DNA of 35,799 nt. Origin: Candidatus Kuenenia stuttgartensis (lineage in GTDB: Bacteria > Planctomycetota > JAKEIC01 > DYIT01). A program made the position numbers and the translations under genes. Location of the stretch: assembly GCA_020723505.1 (NCBI GenBank), contig DYIT01000009.1, positions 41,149 through 76,947 on the forward strand, given 5' to 3'. The first letter of the stretch is position 1; each line of letters begins with the position of its first letter. Positions 1 through 8,264 of the stretch are shown here, in pieces. The notes below the pieces were generated by a model that had not been told where the DNA came from, did no database searches, and saw only the letters and a list, made by a program, of their open reading frames with translations.

Positions 1-1
1 A

Positions 2-85
2 TTCGCGGCAAGGATTTCAGCGATGGGGGGCATGAAGCGGGCATTCGAGGGCGGCGGGCCCGAGACGGGACGCAAGACGTTGTGA
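2..85 (+). CDS. C-terminal fragment of a truncated upstream CDS, function unknown (possibly an oxidoreductase partner of the next gene)
   Basis: Frame open from the window edge to TGA at 83-85 (FAARISAMGGMKRAFEGGGPETGRKTL*); its stop overlaps the GTG start of the next ORF (GTGA), typical of an operon. Confidence 0.5.
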   Translation, partial: FAARISAMGGMKRAFEGGGPETGRKTL

Positions 86-1224
86 GATTCGGCATGGACG
101 GCGAATTAAGGCAAATCATGAACTCTTTCCGGGCGCTGGCCTGCATAGACTGCGGCAAGTGCACGGCGCTGTGCCCGGTGTCGCGGCACGCGGACTTCTC
201 CCCGAGGCTAGCCATATCCAGGATGGCCGGACTGGGCCGGGAGGAGTTCCTCGGGTCCAGGGACCTCTGGGATTGCATCACCTGCGGAGCATGCGCGGAG
301 ATTTGCCCCGCCGACGTGAAGTACCCGCACCTCACGAGGCTCCTCAGGGAGAAGTCCGTCTCGCCCTCGCGCATGGCCCCGTGCTCGCATGCCGGCGCAC
401 TCCATTCGATGATGCGCATGAAGCTCTCCGCGGAAGAGGAGCGGACGCAGGTCCCGTGGATTGGGGAGGGAGCCGGAATCGCCGGGAAGGGCGACGTGCT
501 CTACTTCGCGGGATGCGGCCCGCAGTTCGACATCTATTTCGAGGACCTCTCGCCCGGCCTCTCCGGCATCGCCCTCTCCTCGGTGAGAATACTCAACCGG
601 CTAGGGGTGATCCCCGCCGTCCTGCCGGACGAGAAGTGCTGCGGCCATGACCTCCTCTGGTCCGGCGACGCCGCGGCGTTCAGGGCCCTTTCCGCCGCCA
701 ACGCGGAGGCGATTTCCAGGACCGGCGCCTCGACCGTGGTCTGCTCCTGCGCCGAGTGCTGGCACACGATGAAGTTCGACATGCCGGAAGCGGTCGGCAG
801 GCTTCCCTTCAGGGTGCTGCACATATCCGAATTCATGAAGGAGAAGGGGTTCGCCGGGCTCGCGTTCAGGAAATCGGGCGCAACAGCCGCCTACCACGAT
901 CCGTGCAGGCTCGGGAGGCTTGGCGGCGTGTACTCGGAGCCCCGGGAGGCGCTCTCCAAGGCCGCGGATATCCGCGAGATGGAGCACTCGGGGCGCCTGG
1001 CGCTGTGCTGCGGAACGAGCTCCTGGGTGAACTGCGGGGCCGCGTCCATGGCCATCCAGAAGAGGCGGCTTTGCGAGGCTGAAGCAGCGGGCGCGGACGT
1101 GCTGGTCACGGCGTGCCCGAAGTGCAAGATTCATTTCCTGTGCGCTCAGAAAAAGAACGAGGGCGGGGGAGTGCCGCGGATTCCGGTCCGCGACCTCGCC
1201 GAGATTCTGGCCGAGTCGCTCTGA
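82..1224 (+). CDS. (Fe-S)-binding CCG-domain oxidoreductase, HdrD/GlpC/LutA-like
   Basis: Two 4Fe-4S motifs (CIDCGKCTALCP, CITCGACAEICP) followed by two CCG domains (CCGHD...CSCAEC; HDPCRLGR...CCGTSSWVNC...CPKC). Confidence 0.88.
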   Translation: MRFGMDGELRQIMNSFRALACIDCGKCTALCPVSRHADFSPRLAISRMAGLGREEFLGSRDLWDCITCGACAEICPADVKYPHLTRLLREKSVSPSRMAPCSHAGALHSMMRMKLSAEEERTQVPWIGEGAGIAGKGDVLYFAGCGPQFDIYFEDLSPGLSGIALSSVRILNRLGVIPAVLPDEKCCGHDLLWSGDAAAFRALSAANAEAISRTGASTVVCSCAECWHTMKFDMPEAVGRLPFRVLHISEFMKEKGFAGLAFRKSGATAAYHDPCRLGRLGGVYSEPREALSKAADIREMEHSGRLALCCGTSSWVNCGAASMAIQKRRLCEAEAAGADVLVTACPKCKIHFLCAQKKNEGGGVPRIPVRDLAEILAESL

Positions 1225-1243
1225 AAAGGGCTGGGCCGCGGAG

Positions 1244-1447
1244 GTGCAGATGCCGAAAGACGGAGCAGCGAAGGACGGCGCCGCAAAGGAAGCCGCGAAA
1301 AAAGAGGAGGCCGTCCCGGTGGTCTACAAATGCCTGCGCTGCGGCGCCTCGTGGGAGGAGACGTACAACCCCGCCGACGGGCCGATTGAGCTCACCTGCA
1401 AGAAGTGCAAGAGCAACTCCGTCCGCAGGCTCAAGAAGCAGGCGTGA
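1244..1447 (+). CDS. Small zinc-ribbon protein
   Basis: 67 aa with CLRC...CKKC knuckles after a Lys/Ala-rich N-terminus; short gap to the upstream Fe-S gene, same strand. Confidence 0.6.
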   Translation: MQMPKDGAAKDGAAKEAAKKEEAVPVVYKCLRCGASWEETYNPADGPIELTCKKCKSNSVRRLKKQA

Positions 1448-1710
1448 CCTTCCGCGGGCCGGCTGCCCGCCCCGCCTTCGTCGGATTGACGCGGGTGTGC
1501 CGTAGTCGCGGCACTCAGCTGTCGTGATCGCCCCGGCCCACCTTCGTCTTGAAAACCTGCATCCACTACTTCAATCCGGAACTATGGAAGATGGACAGGA
1601 TTTCAGCCGGAGCTTCGCTGCCTGTTTTCCGTTTCCGGCAAGCCTGAGAGCTTTGTTCTTTTCCTGCCTCGAAAATTTGTATGCGAGATTGCTCGAATAT
1701 GAAAATAGTC

Positions 1711-1838
1711 CCCCTCACCCTTACCCTCTCCCCCTCGGAGGTGGAGAGGGTAACTACTTGGCTGGCGATGGATTACGAAATATCTCCTTGCTGCGCTAGT
1801 CCCCCTCTCCCTTTGGGAGAGGGCAGGGGTGAGGGGAA
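1711..1838. repeat. REP/BIME-like inverted pair of CCCTCTCCC hairpins
   Basis: cccctcacccttaccctctccccctcggaggtggagaggg (1711-1750) and ccccctctccctttgggagagggcaggggtgagggg (1801-1836) are mutual near reverse complements, and each contains its own small hairpin. Confidence 0.75.
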
Positions 1839-1870
1839 AAATTACCCTCAAATTTACGAGGCAGGTAGTC

Positions 1871-1929
1871 CTCCATGCCGCGCTAGGATCCATTTTAGTG
1901 GTTTCTGGGTGCCGCCGCGCGGCATGAAG
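1871..1929. repeat. Inverted repeat with CTCCATGCCGCGC / GCGCGGCATGAAG arms
   Basis: Arms at 1871-1883 and 1917-1929 are 12/13 complementary; the right-arm sequence gccgccgcgcggcatg recurs at 34530-34545. Confidence 0.6.
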
Positions 1930-2065
1930 GTGAGTTCCAGATTCAAGACGGAACGCGCTTCGCGTGTCCTTCAGGGCTTCGAGCGTGCCTTGCCGCAAAT
2001 CTTTTCAATTTCTACAAGGATATGTTGATTAAGTGACTGACTGCTCAACTACGGCCTTCACCCCT

Positions 2066-2092
2066 TCCCTTCGGTGTCGTCGGTGTCTTCGG
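2066..2092. repeat. Degenerate 9-nt tandem repeat
   Basis: TCCCTTCGG TGTCGTCGG TGTCTTCGG; on the minus strand CCGAAGACA CCGACGACA CCGAAGGGA. Confidence 0.6.
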
Positions 2093-2105
2093 CGGTTAAA
2101 ATTCC

Positions 2106-2276
2106 CGGTTTACGGTTCACCCTGCTTCGCCATGGCTCCCTGTGCCAGGGCTTCGCAGGGTCTTCGACGGTCGACGGTAAACAGTCAGTCAACGGTTCAC
2201 GCCATCTTCCTATCCCTCTTCTCTCTTCGCTATCCGGTTTGCGGTCAACGGTCCGCGGCTTTCGACCTTCTACCTT
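2106..2276. repeat. Cluster of degenerate 7-nt tandem repeats (CGGTnnn)
   Basis: CGGTTTA CGGTTCA (2106-2119), CGGTCGA CGGTAAA CAGTCAG (2168-2188), CGGTTTG CGGTCAA CGGTCCG CGGCTTT CGACCTT CTACCTT (2235-2276). Confidence 0.65.
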
Positions 2277-2290
2277 GGGCCGTACGCGTC

Positions 2291-3274
2291 TCAAGCGAGG
2301 AAGCTGACGGCGTAGTAGGCGAAGCTGTCCGCGTTGGTGAGCGCATTCGCCGGCGTGCTCACGAGCAGCTTGCACTTCTCCTTGCCGTACGCGTGGTCCT
2401 TGGTCTTGAGCACCTTGTGCGTGAGCTCGTGATAGATGGTCTGCGCGTCCTCGTGCGGCGTCCTGTCCCTCAGGAACACGTTGCCGAGAATCACCCTGTA
2501 GCCGCTTCCGACGTGGCCCCAGGAGGGCGACCAGACGAAGCCGTAGACGGTCGAGGTGTTGAAGCCCTCCACCATGTCGCCGAAGGGGTCGTCCCCGTTC
2601 ACGTAGTGCAGCGTCTTGTCCTCGCGGAGCGACAGTGTGACCTTGTTCTTCTGGAACGCCTGCAGCATTGCGTTGAGGTTGTCCTTCACGGTCTGGAGCT
2701 TGGTGGTGACCGAGGTCGGGCCGAGCCATGTGGTGAGGCGCGTCTTCTCGGTGTTGTCGGTGCCGGCCTTCGCGGCGCCGGCGACGGCCAGGCCAGCGGC
2801 CCTGTACGCCTCTGCCCATGCGTTCTTCGCAATCGGCAGCTGCACCTGCGTGAAGCCTTCGTAGACGACGTGCCCCGCGGATTTGTCCACCACGCCGGTC
2901 GATATGGGCACGGTTATCTTCGCCGGCTTGAGCTTCCCCTGCTTGAACAGCTCCGCGCCCTTGCGGATTTCCTCGAGGTGGTTCATCGCCATGAGGTGGC
3001 TCGCGGGATTGATGTTCTGCTTCTTGAAATCCTCGACCTGGCGGATGAGGTCGGTGACGGCGCCCTCGAAGTTCCGCGCGCTGTCCTCGACGTTGTCCTT
3101 GGACTTAATCCATTCCCCGAGCGCTACGCAGAGCGCCTCGAATAGCCTCGGGTCCCCGCGCTTCTGGTCGTATTCGTTGAGGCAGTTGTCGACCTTCTTG
3201 AGAAGGCTGCTCCTCGGCTTCAGCACCCCGAGCTTGGTCCTCCTCTTCCATTCGCTGTGGCTCATGATTGGCAT
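2291..3274 (-). CDS. Aspzincin (M35 / lysine-specific metalloendopeptidase-like) domain protein
   Basis: HELTH followed by TKDHAYG (aspzincin HExxH + TxDxxYG signature) and ALTNADSFAYYA near the C-terminus. ATG at 3274 chosen because GGGAGG lies about 7 nt upstream; the ORF track extends further. Confidence 0.8.
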   Translation of the reverse strand: MPIMSHSEWKRRTKLGVLKPRSSLLKKVDNCLNEYDQKRGDPRLFEALCVALGEWIKSKDNVEDSARNFEGAVTDLIRQVEDFKKQNINPASHLMAMNHLEEIRKGAELFKQGKLKPAKITVPISTGVVDKSAGHVVYEGFTQVQLPIAKNAWAEAYRAAGLAVAGAAKAGTDNTEKTRLTTWLGPTSVTTKLQTVKDNLNAMLQAFQKNKVTLSLREDKTLHYVNGDDPFGDMVEGFNTSTVYGFVWSPSWGHVGSGYRVILGNVFLRDRTPHEDAQTIYHELTHKVLKTKDHAYGKEKCKLLVSTPANALTNADSFAYYAVSFLA

Positions 3275-3401
3275 TTGAAACCTCCCTGGAAACCGACTCT
3301 CGGGGCCAAAGGAAACGACGCAATTTAACCGGCCCGGAATTGAATTGCAAGGTCGCAGCATGATAGATTTTCGCGCCGTTCCTTGACGCCCTGCGCAAAA
3401 A

Positions 3402-4412
3402 TCACTGCTGGAACTCGCCCCTCAGGTGCGCGGCCGCGTTCTCGGGCAGGACCGGATTTATGTAGAAACCTGATCCCCACTCGAAACCGGCCACGTTGGT
3501 CAGCCTGGGGATGATTTCTATGTGCCAGTGATAATACGAGAGGAACCCGAGGTCGAACGGGGACGTGTGAATCATGTAGTTGTACGGCGGATTGCACAGG
3601 GTGTCTTCCAGTCTCTTCAGAACCGATTTCAGGATGAACGCGAGCCCGTCGACCTCGTTGTTGTCCACGTCCTCGAAGTGGGACTTGTGGCCCTTGGGGA
3701 GGACCCACGTCTCGAACGGGAACCTGGAGGCGAACGGCGTGAAGGCTATGAAATCCGCGGTCTCCATCACAAGCCTCGACCCCTGGTCGATCTCCTGCTC
3801 AATCATGTCGCAATAGAGGCACCTGCCGCGGAACTTGTAGAACTCGGAGCAGCCGTTCATCTCCCTCATGGGGATTGACGGAATCGTGGGTGTGACGATG
3901 AGCTGCGAGTGGGTGTGCTCCATGGACGCGCCCGCGGCCTGGCCCACGTTCTTGAACACGAGCCCGTAGACGAAGCGGTTGTCACGCCGCAGGTCCACGA
4001 GCCTGTCCCTGTACGCCCAGACAACGTCCCTGATGTTCAGGTCGGCAAGCTGCGTCAGGGAGGACTTGTGCTCGTTGGTCTCAACGATGACCTCGTGCGC
4101 GCCGATGCCGTTCATCTTGTCGTAGATGCCCATTCCTTTCTTGCCGATGTCGCCCTCAATCGCGAGCGCGGGGTACTTGTTGGGGATCACCCTGAGCCAC
4201 CACCCCTTCTCGTTCTTCTTGCTCTCCTTCTTCCGGAACGCGATTATCTCGGGCGGCGTCAGGTGCTCGTTCCCTTCGCAGAACGGGCAGAGCTTCGACT
4301 TCCCCTGCGGCTCGGGCCTCGGCTCCATCTTGAAGTCCGAGGGCCTCTTCGCGCGCTCTTCCGCGATTATCACCCACCTCCCGAGGACGGGGTCTTTTCT
4401 CAAGTCGGACAT
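3402..4412 (-). CDS. galT: Galactose-1-phosphate uridylyltransferase
   Basis: MSDLRKDPVLGRWVIIAEERAKRPSDF N-terminus, zinc-site CPFC, HTHSQLIVTP and HWHIEIIPRL histidine triad-type motifs. Confidence 0.93.
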   Translation of the reverse strand: MSDLRKDPVLGRWVIIAEERAKRPSDFKMEPRPEPQGKSKLCPFCEGNEHLTPPEIIAFRKKESKKNEKGWWLRVIPNKYPALAIEGDIGKKGMGIYDKMNGIGAHEVIVETNEHKSSLTQLADLNIRDVVWAYRDRLVDLRRDNRFVYGLVFKNVGQAAGASMEHTHSQLIVTPTIPSIPMREMNGCSEFYKFRGRCLYCDMIEQEIDQGSRLVMETADFIAFTPFASRFPFETWVLPKGHKSHFEDVDNNEVDGLAFILKSVLKRLEDTLCNPPYNYMIHTSPFDLGFLSYYHWHIEIIPRLTNVAGFEWGSGFYINPVLPENAAAHLRGEFQQ

Positions 4413-4422
4413 CCAATCTCCT

Positions 4423-6561
4423 TCAAACCTGCCAGTTTTCCATCTCGAAATCTTCGGTCGGCGCAGGGAACTCGAAGTGGCCGTGGCGGGGATGCCGCTC
4501 GATTGTTGCGCCCTTCTCTACAATCTCCACCGAGAAACTGATTGCGCTCCCCCGCTCGAGGCCGATCCTGGCGAACGGCACCTCCATCTCCAGGACCTTC
4601 CGCGCGCACGCGCAGTCGAAGGGCTGGCATGCCGCGCCCCGCCCGCCGTCATAGACCGCCCCGTTCCCGCCGGGCGACCAGAGAACCGATTTGCCGGCCC
4701 GCGGGAATTCCACCCTCACGTGCCGGTCGCCCGCGAGCTTGTCCGCGGCGCTCCCCTGCGTGTCGATTCTGAGGAAGAGCGAGTCCATGCTGAATCCGAA
4801 GAGGATTTCCTTCACTATCCTGCCCGCCGTCCGGCCCATGGTCGTGTTCTCCGCCGACGGAGCGTACTTCCCCGACGCGCTCCACTCGAAGAAGTTCGTG
4901 GCGCACCCGTCGATGACCGCGGTCATGAGCCCCGAGGGCCTCGTGTACGTGGCCCGGGGATCGGAGAATATCGCCTCCTCGAGGAAGTGCGGGACTTCCT
5001 CCGAGAGGAACCGGAAGGCGTTCTTCAGGTTCTTGCGGAAGATGAAGTCGAACTGGTCCTTCTCCTCGGAGAAGAAGTCGTCGCCGTACCACCAGAACCA
5101 GTCGCTGCCCTCGGCGGCATAGACGGATTCCCACGCCATGTCCACGTCGCCCTTGTGCTCGGCGGACGCGAGGTGCTGCCTCGTGCGGCCGAGGTAGTCC
5201 CATGCGGCGTTGTCCTGAGGGGAGCCAATCCAGATGCCGAAGTTGGCGTTTATCCACGAGCCCGCCCCGAGGCGCGGGAGGACCGGTGTCGAGTTCCGCC
5301 ACTTGAGGTGCCCGGAGAACGTCGTCATCTTCAGCTTCGGCTGAGCCGCGATGGACGCATAGAGGCTCCTCAGGAAAGTCACGCCCCCGTCGGGGTAGTG
5401 CTCCCAGGGGTTCTCGCCGTCGAGAATGATTGTGACTATCGGGTTCGGCCCCTGCGCCTTGGCCTCAATCTTGAGGAGCTTGGACGTGAAATCCGCGGCC
5501 GCCGCGGCGGGGTCCATGCCGTAGTACGCGAACCCGATGAGGTCCGACAGCGCCCGGTCCCGGAAGAAGGCCGACAGCGGGGCGTCGGGTGCCCTGAGCC
5601 TGTACGGCGTGTAGAGGCCGGCGTTCACAGCCGAGTCGCCGTTGCAGTCCGAGAAGCTCCGAAGGAGCGAGCTCTCCAGGATTCCCTCGTCCGTTGCAAT
5701 CCAGGTAAGCCCCTCGTCCGAGAGGATTGGGAGGATGTCCTCGCTCACCGATCCCTCGGGAGGCCAGAGCCCCCTCGGCCGCCGGCCGAAGATCTTCTCG
5801 TGGAACGCCGCGGCCTTCGACACGTGCCTCGCGGCGTCGCGGGTGTAGGGGCCCCTGTGCACCGGAAGCCGGGCGTTCGGCATCGCCTCCAGCGCGGACT
5901 CCATCCTGCAGAGGAGCGGGAGTATCGGGTGGTAGAAGGGCGAGGTCGAGAGCTCGGCACGTCCTTCTTCCTCGAGCCTCCGGTACATGGGTATGACCCG
6001 TGCTACGATTTCCCTCTGCTTGTCGAACAGCGCCGCCTTGTCGGCCTCGGTGAAATCCCTGCCCTTGTCGATGAGCCCCTTCACGACCGGGTCGGATTCC
6101 CTGAGCGTCCTGTGGAACCACGCCAGATTGGCCCAGACCTGCAGGTCCCTCAGGTCAGAGGCGGGATAGCGCCTCTTGCGACGCGCCGCGGGGTCCTTCG
6201 CCATCTTCTGCAGAAGCTCCCTGTAGCGCGGGTAGGGGTCGATCATGGTCGGATGGAAGCATCTGAAGAAGTTCGAGACAATGAACTCGACGTCCCCCTC
6301 CTCCAGGTCCTTGGGGTCCCTGAGGGACAGGTCCATGTTCCTGTCCCTGGCGCGGCCTTCGGCGTAGTCGGAGACCTGCAGCATGAGGCTCGGCACCATG
6401 TTGAAGGACAGGCGCACGTCCTCCCGCTCGAGCGCCAGCGCCGCCATGCCGTAGTAGTCCTTGATTGAATGCAGCCTGACCCACGGGAGGTAATACTCCC
6501 CGGTGTACATGTCCTTGTAGAAGGGCTGGTGCATGTGCCAGAGGAAAGCTACTTCCAGCAT
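4423..6561 (-). CDS. Glycoside hydrolase family 57 protein (alpha-amylase/glucanotransferase-like)
   Basis: MLEVAFLWHMHQPFYKD start, GLWPPEGSVSEDIL (nucleophile region), ILDGENPWEHYPDGG (acid/base region). Confidence 0.9.
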   Translation of the reverse strand: MLEVAFLWHMHQPFYKDMYTGEYYLPWVRLHSIKDYYGMAALALEREDVRLSFNMVPSLMLQVSDYAEGRARDRNMDLSLRDPKDLEEGDVEFIVSNFFRCFHPTMIDPYPRYRELLQKMAKDPAARRKRRYPASDLRDLQVWANLAWFHRTLRESDPVVKGLIDKGRDFTEADKAALFDKQREIVARVIPMYRRLEEEGRAELSTSPFYHPILPLLCRMESALEAMPNARLPVHRGPYTRDAARHVSKAAAFHEKIFGRRPRGLWPPEGSVSEDILPILSDEGLTWIATDEGILESSLLRSFSDCNGDSAVNAGLYTPYRLRAPDAPLSAFFRDRALSDLIGFAYYGMDPAAAAADFTSKLLKIEAKAQGPNPIVTIILDGENPWEHYPDGGVTFLRSLYASIAAQPKLKMTTFSGHLKWRNSTPVLPRLGAGSWINANFGIWIGSPQDNAAWDYLGRTRQHLASAEHKGDVDMAWESVYAAEGSDWFWWYGDDFFSEEKDQFDFIFRKNLKNAFRFLSEEVPHFLEEAIFSDPRATYTRPSGLMTAVIDGCATNFFEWSASGKYAPSAENTTMGRTAGRIVKEILFGFSMDSLFLRIDTQGSAADKLAGDRHVRVEFPRAGKSVLWSPGGNGAVYDGGRGAACQPFDCACARKVLEMEVPFARIGLERGSAISFSVEIVEKGATIERHPRHGHFEFPAPTEDFEMENWQV

Positions 6562-6570
6562 ATCTCCCCG

Positions 6571-8106
6571 CTATGAAACGAGGCTCGCGCCTTCCACCTC
6601 TTCCGGGGTCTCGATTCCCATGAGCGCCGCCATGGTCGGGAGCACGTCGCAGAGCCGCCCGCCGGAACACAGCCGCCCGCCCTTGAACCCGTCGTAGACG
6701 ACTATCAGCGGCACCGGATTCGTAGTGTGCGCGGTGTGGGGCTCCTGGTGCTCCTCGTCGTACATGAGCTCCGCGTTGCCGTGGTCGGCCGTGACGATCA
6801 CCGGGACGCCGTCCGCCCGCAGCGGCTCGATGACGTCCTTCATCTCCGCGTCCACCGCCTCGATCGCCTTGACCGCGGCTTCCATGTCGCCCGTGTGGCC
6901 CACCATGTCGGGGTTCGCGAAGTTCAGCAGGTGGAAGTCGTAGTCCGCGGACCGGTATTTCTCCAGGAACTGCCTCTTCACCTCGGGCGCGCTCATCTCG
7001 GGCTTGAGGTCGTAGGTCTGCACCTTCGGAGACGGGACGAGAACCCTGTCCTCGCCCGGGAACGGCGTTTCCACGCCGCCGTTGAAAAAGAACGTCACGT
7101 GGGCGTACTTCTCCGTCTCCGCTATCCGGAGCTGCCTCCTGCCGGTCTTCGAGAGATGCTCGCCGAAGACGTTCGCGAGCCTCTGGGGCTCGAACGCCAC
7201 CGGGGCCTTGATCTTCGCGTCGTATTCCGTCAGGCAGACCCAGTGCACCCCGGGCGATTTCCTGCGCGCGAAGTCGCGGAACCCGTCCTCGATGAACGCC
7301 CTGGTTATCTCCCTCGCCCTGTCCGCCCTGAAGTTGAAGAAAATCACCGAATCGCCGTCCCGAATAAGGGGAAGCTCCCCGCCGTCCCCGATCATCACCG
7401 GCAGGATGAATTCGTCCGTCGTCCCCTCCTCGTAGGATTTCTTGACCGCTTCCTCGTATCCGGCGCTTATGCGGCATTCCCCCTCGGTGTACGCCCTGTA
7501 CGCCTTCTCAACCCGGTCCCACCGCTTGTCCCTGTCCATGGAATAGAACCTGCCGATGACCGTCGCAAGCCTGCCGAAGCCGGACTCCGACATCCTGGCG
7601 GCCACCCTCGATACGTACCCGAGGCCGCTCGTCGGCGGCGTGTCGCGGCCGTCGGTTATCGCATGGAAGAACACCCTGCCCCCGTCGAGCCCGAGCCTCC
7701 GGGCCATGTCCAGGAGCGCGAAATAGTGGCTTTCGTAGCTGTGCACGCCCCCGTTGGAGGCGAGTCCCATGAGGTGCAGGGCGCCCTTGTCCTTCACCCG
7801 TTTCATCGCATTCGAGAGCGCGGGGTTCCTGAAGAACTCGCCGCTCTGAATCGCCTTCGAAATCCTCGTCAGCTCCTGCCAGACTATCCTCCCCGCCCCG
7901 AGGTTCAAGTGGCCCACTTCGGAATTGCCCATCATCCCCTCGGGAAGCCCCACCTCCAGGCCCGAAGCCTGAATCAGCGTCGACGGGTAGGTCTTCGAGA
8001 TGAAATCGTAGTAGGGCTTGCGGGCCTGCGCGATGGCGTTGTATTTTTCTTCGGTCCTGTGCCCCCACCCGTCCAGTATCATCAGCAACCCTTTGCGGTT
8101 CTTCAA
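6571..8106 (-). CDS. gpmI: 2,3-bisphosphoglycerate-independent phosphoglycerate mutase
   Basis: LMILDGWGHR, GNSEVGHLNLGAGR, HAITDGRDTPP, NFRADRAREIT, NFANPDMVGHTGD, TADHGNAE. Proposed TTG start at 8106 with AGGAGG just upstream. Confidence 0.93.
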   Translation of the reverse strand: MKNRKGLLMILDGWGHRTEEKYNAIAQARKPYYDFISKTYPSTLIQASGLEVGLPEGMMGNSEVGHLNLGAGRIVWQELTRISKAIQSGEFFRNPALSNAMKRVKDKGALHLMGLASNGGVHSYESHYFALLDMARRLGLDGGRVFFHAITDGRDTPPTSGLGYVSRVAARMSESGFGRLATVIGRFYSMDRDKRWDRVEKAYRAYTEGECRISAGYEEAVKKSYEEGTTDEFILPVMIGDGGELPLIRDGDSVIFFNFRADRAREITRAFIEDGFRDFARRKSPGVHWVCLTEYDAKIKAPVAFEPQRLANVFGEHLSKTGRRQLRIAETEKYAHVTFFFNGGVETPFPGEDRVLVPSPKVQTYDLKPEMSAPEVKRQFLEKYRSADYDFHLLNFANPDMVGHTGDMEAAVKAIEAVDAEMKDVIEPLRADGVPVIVTADHGNAELMYDEEHQEPHTAHTTNPVPLIVVYDGFKGGRLCSGGRLCDVLPTMAALMGIETPEEVEGASLVS

Positions 8107-8178
8107 ATTCCCTCCTGGAGTCTGCCGCGACTTGCCCCTTGGGCCGCAAGCCGCGGAAAGAAAGCGCATAAAACACGG

Positions 8179-8206
8179 ATTATATATATTCCCGCGCCGT
8201 TTACAA
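8179..8206 (-). promoter_or_regulatory. Predicted sigma70-type promoter for gpmI
   Basis: Minus strand TTGTAA (8206-8201), 16-nt spacer, TATAAT (8184-8179), about 70 nt upstream of the gpmI start. Confidence 0.55.
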
Positions 8207-8215
8207 ATTCCACAC

Positions 8216-8262
8216 GAAGCGGAAAGCCGCGAAGGAACTCGCTTCGCGTGTCCTTCACGGCT
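8216..8262. terminator. Imperfect hairpin between BatA-like stop and gpmI promoter
   Basis: gccgcgaaggaactcgcttcgcgtgtccttcacggc folds on itself; related to 1951-1980. Confidence 0.4.
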
Positions 8263-8264
8263 CC

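Noticed and set aside
1524-2028. ORFs of 91, 115 and 131 aa in the 1448-2290 gap
   Set aside because: They translate REP-like and palindromic repeats and overlap each other on both strands.
2033-3145. 370-aa plus-strand ORF
   Set aside because: Antisense to the aspzincin gene and starting within the repeat cluster; no domain signal.
4126-6468. 780-aa plus-strand ORF antisense to galT and GH57
   Set aside because: Arg/Val/Pro-rich composition typical of antisense frames in GC-rich DNA; the opposite strand encodes clear conserved enzymes.
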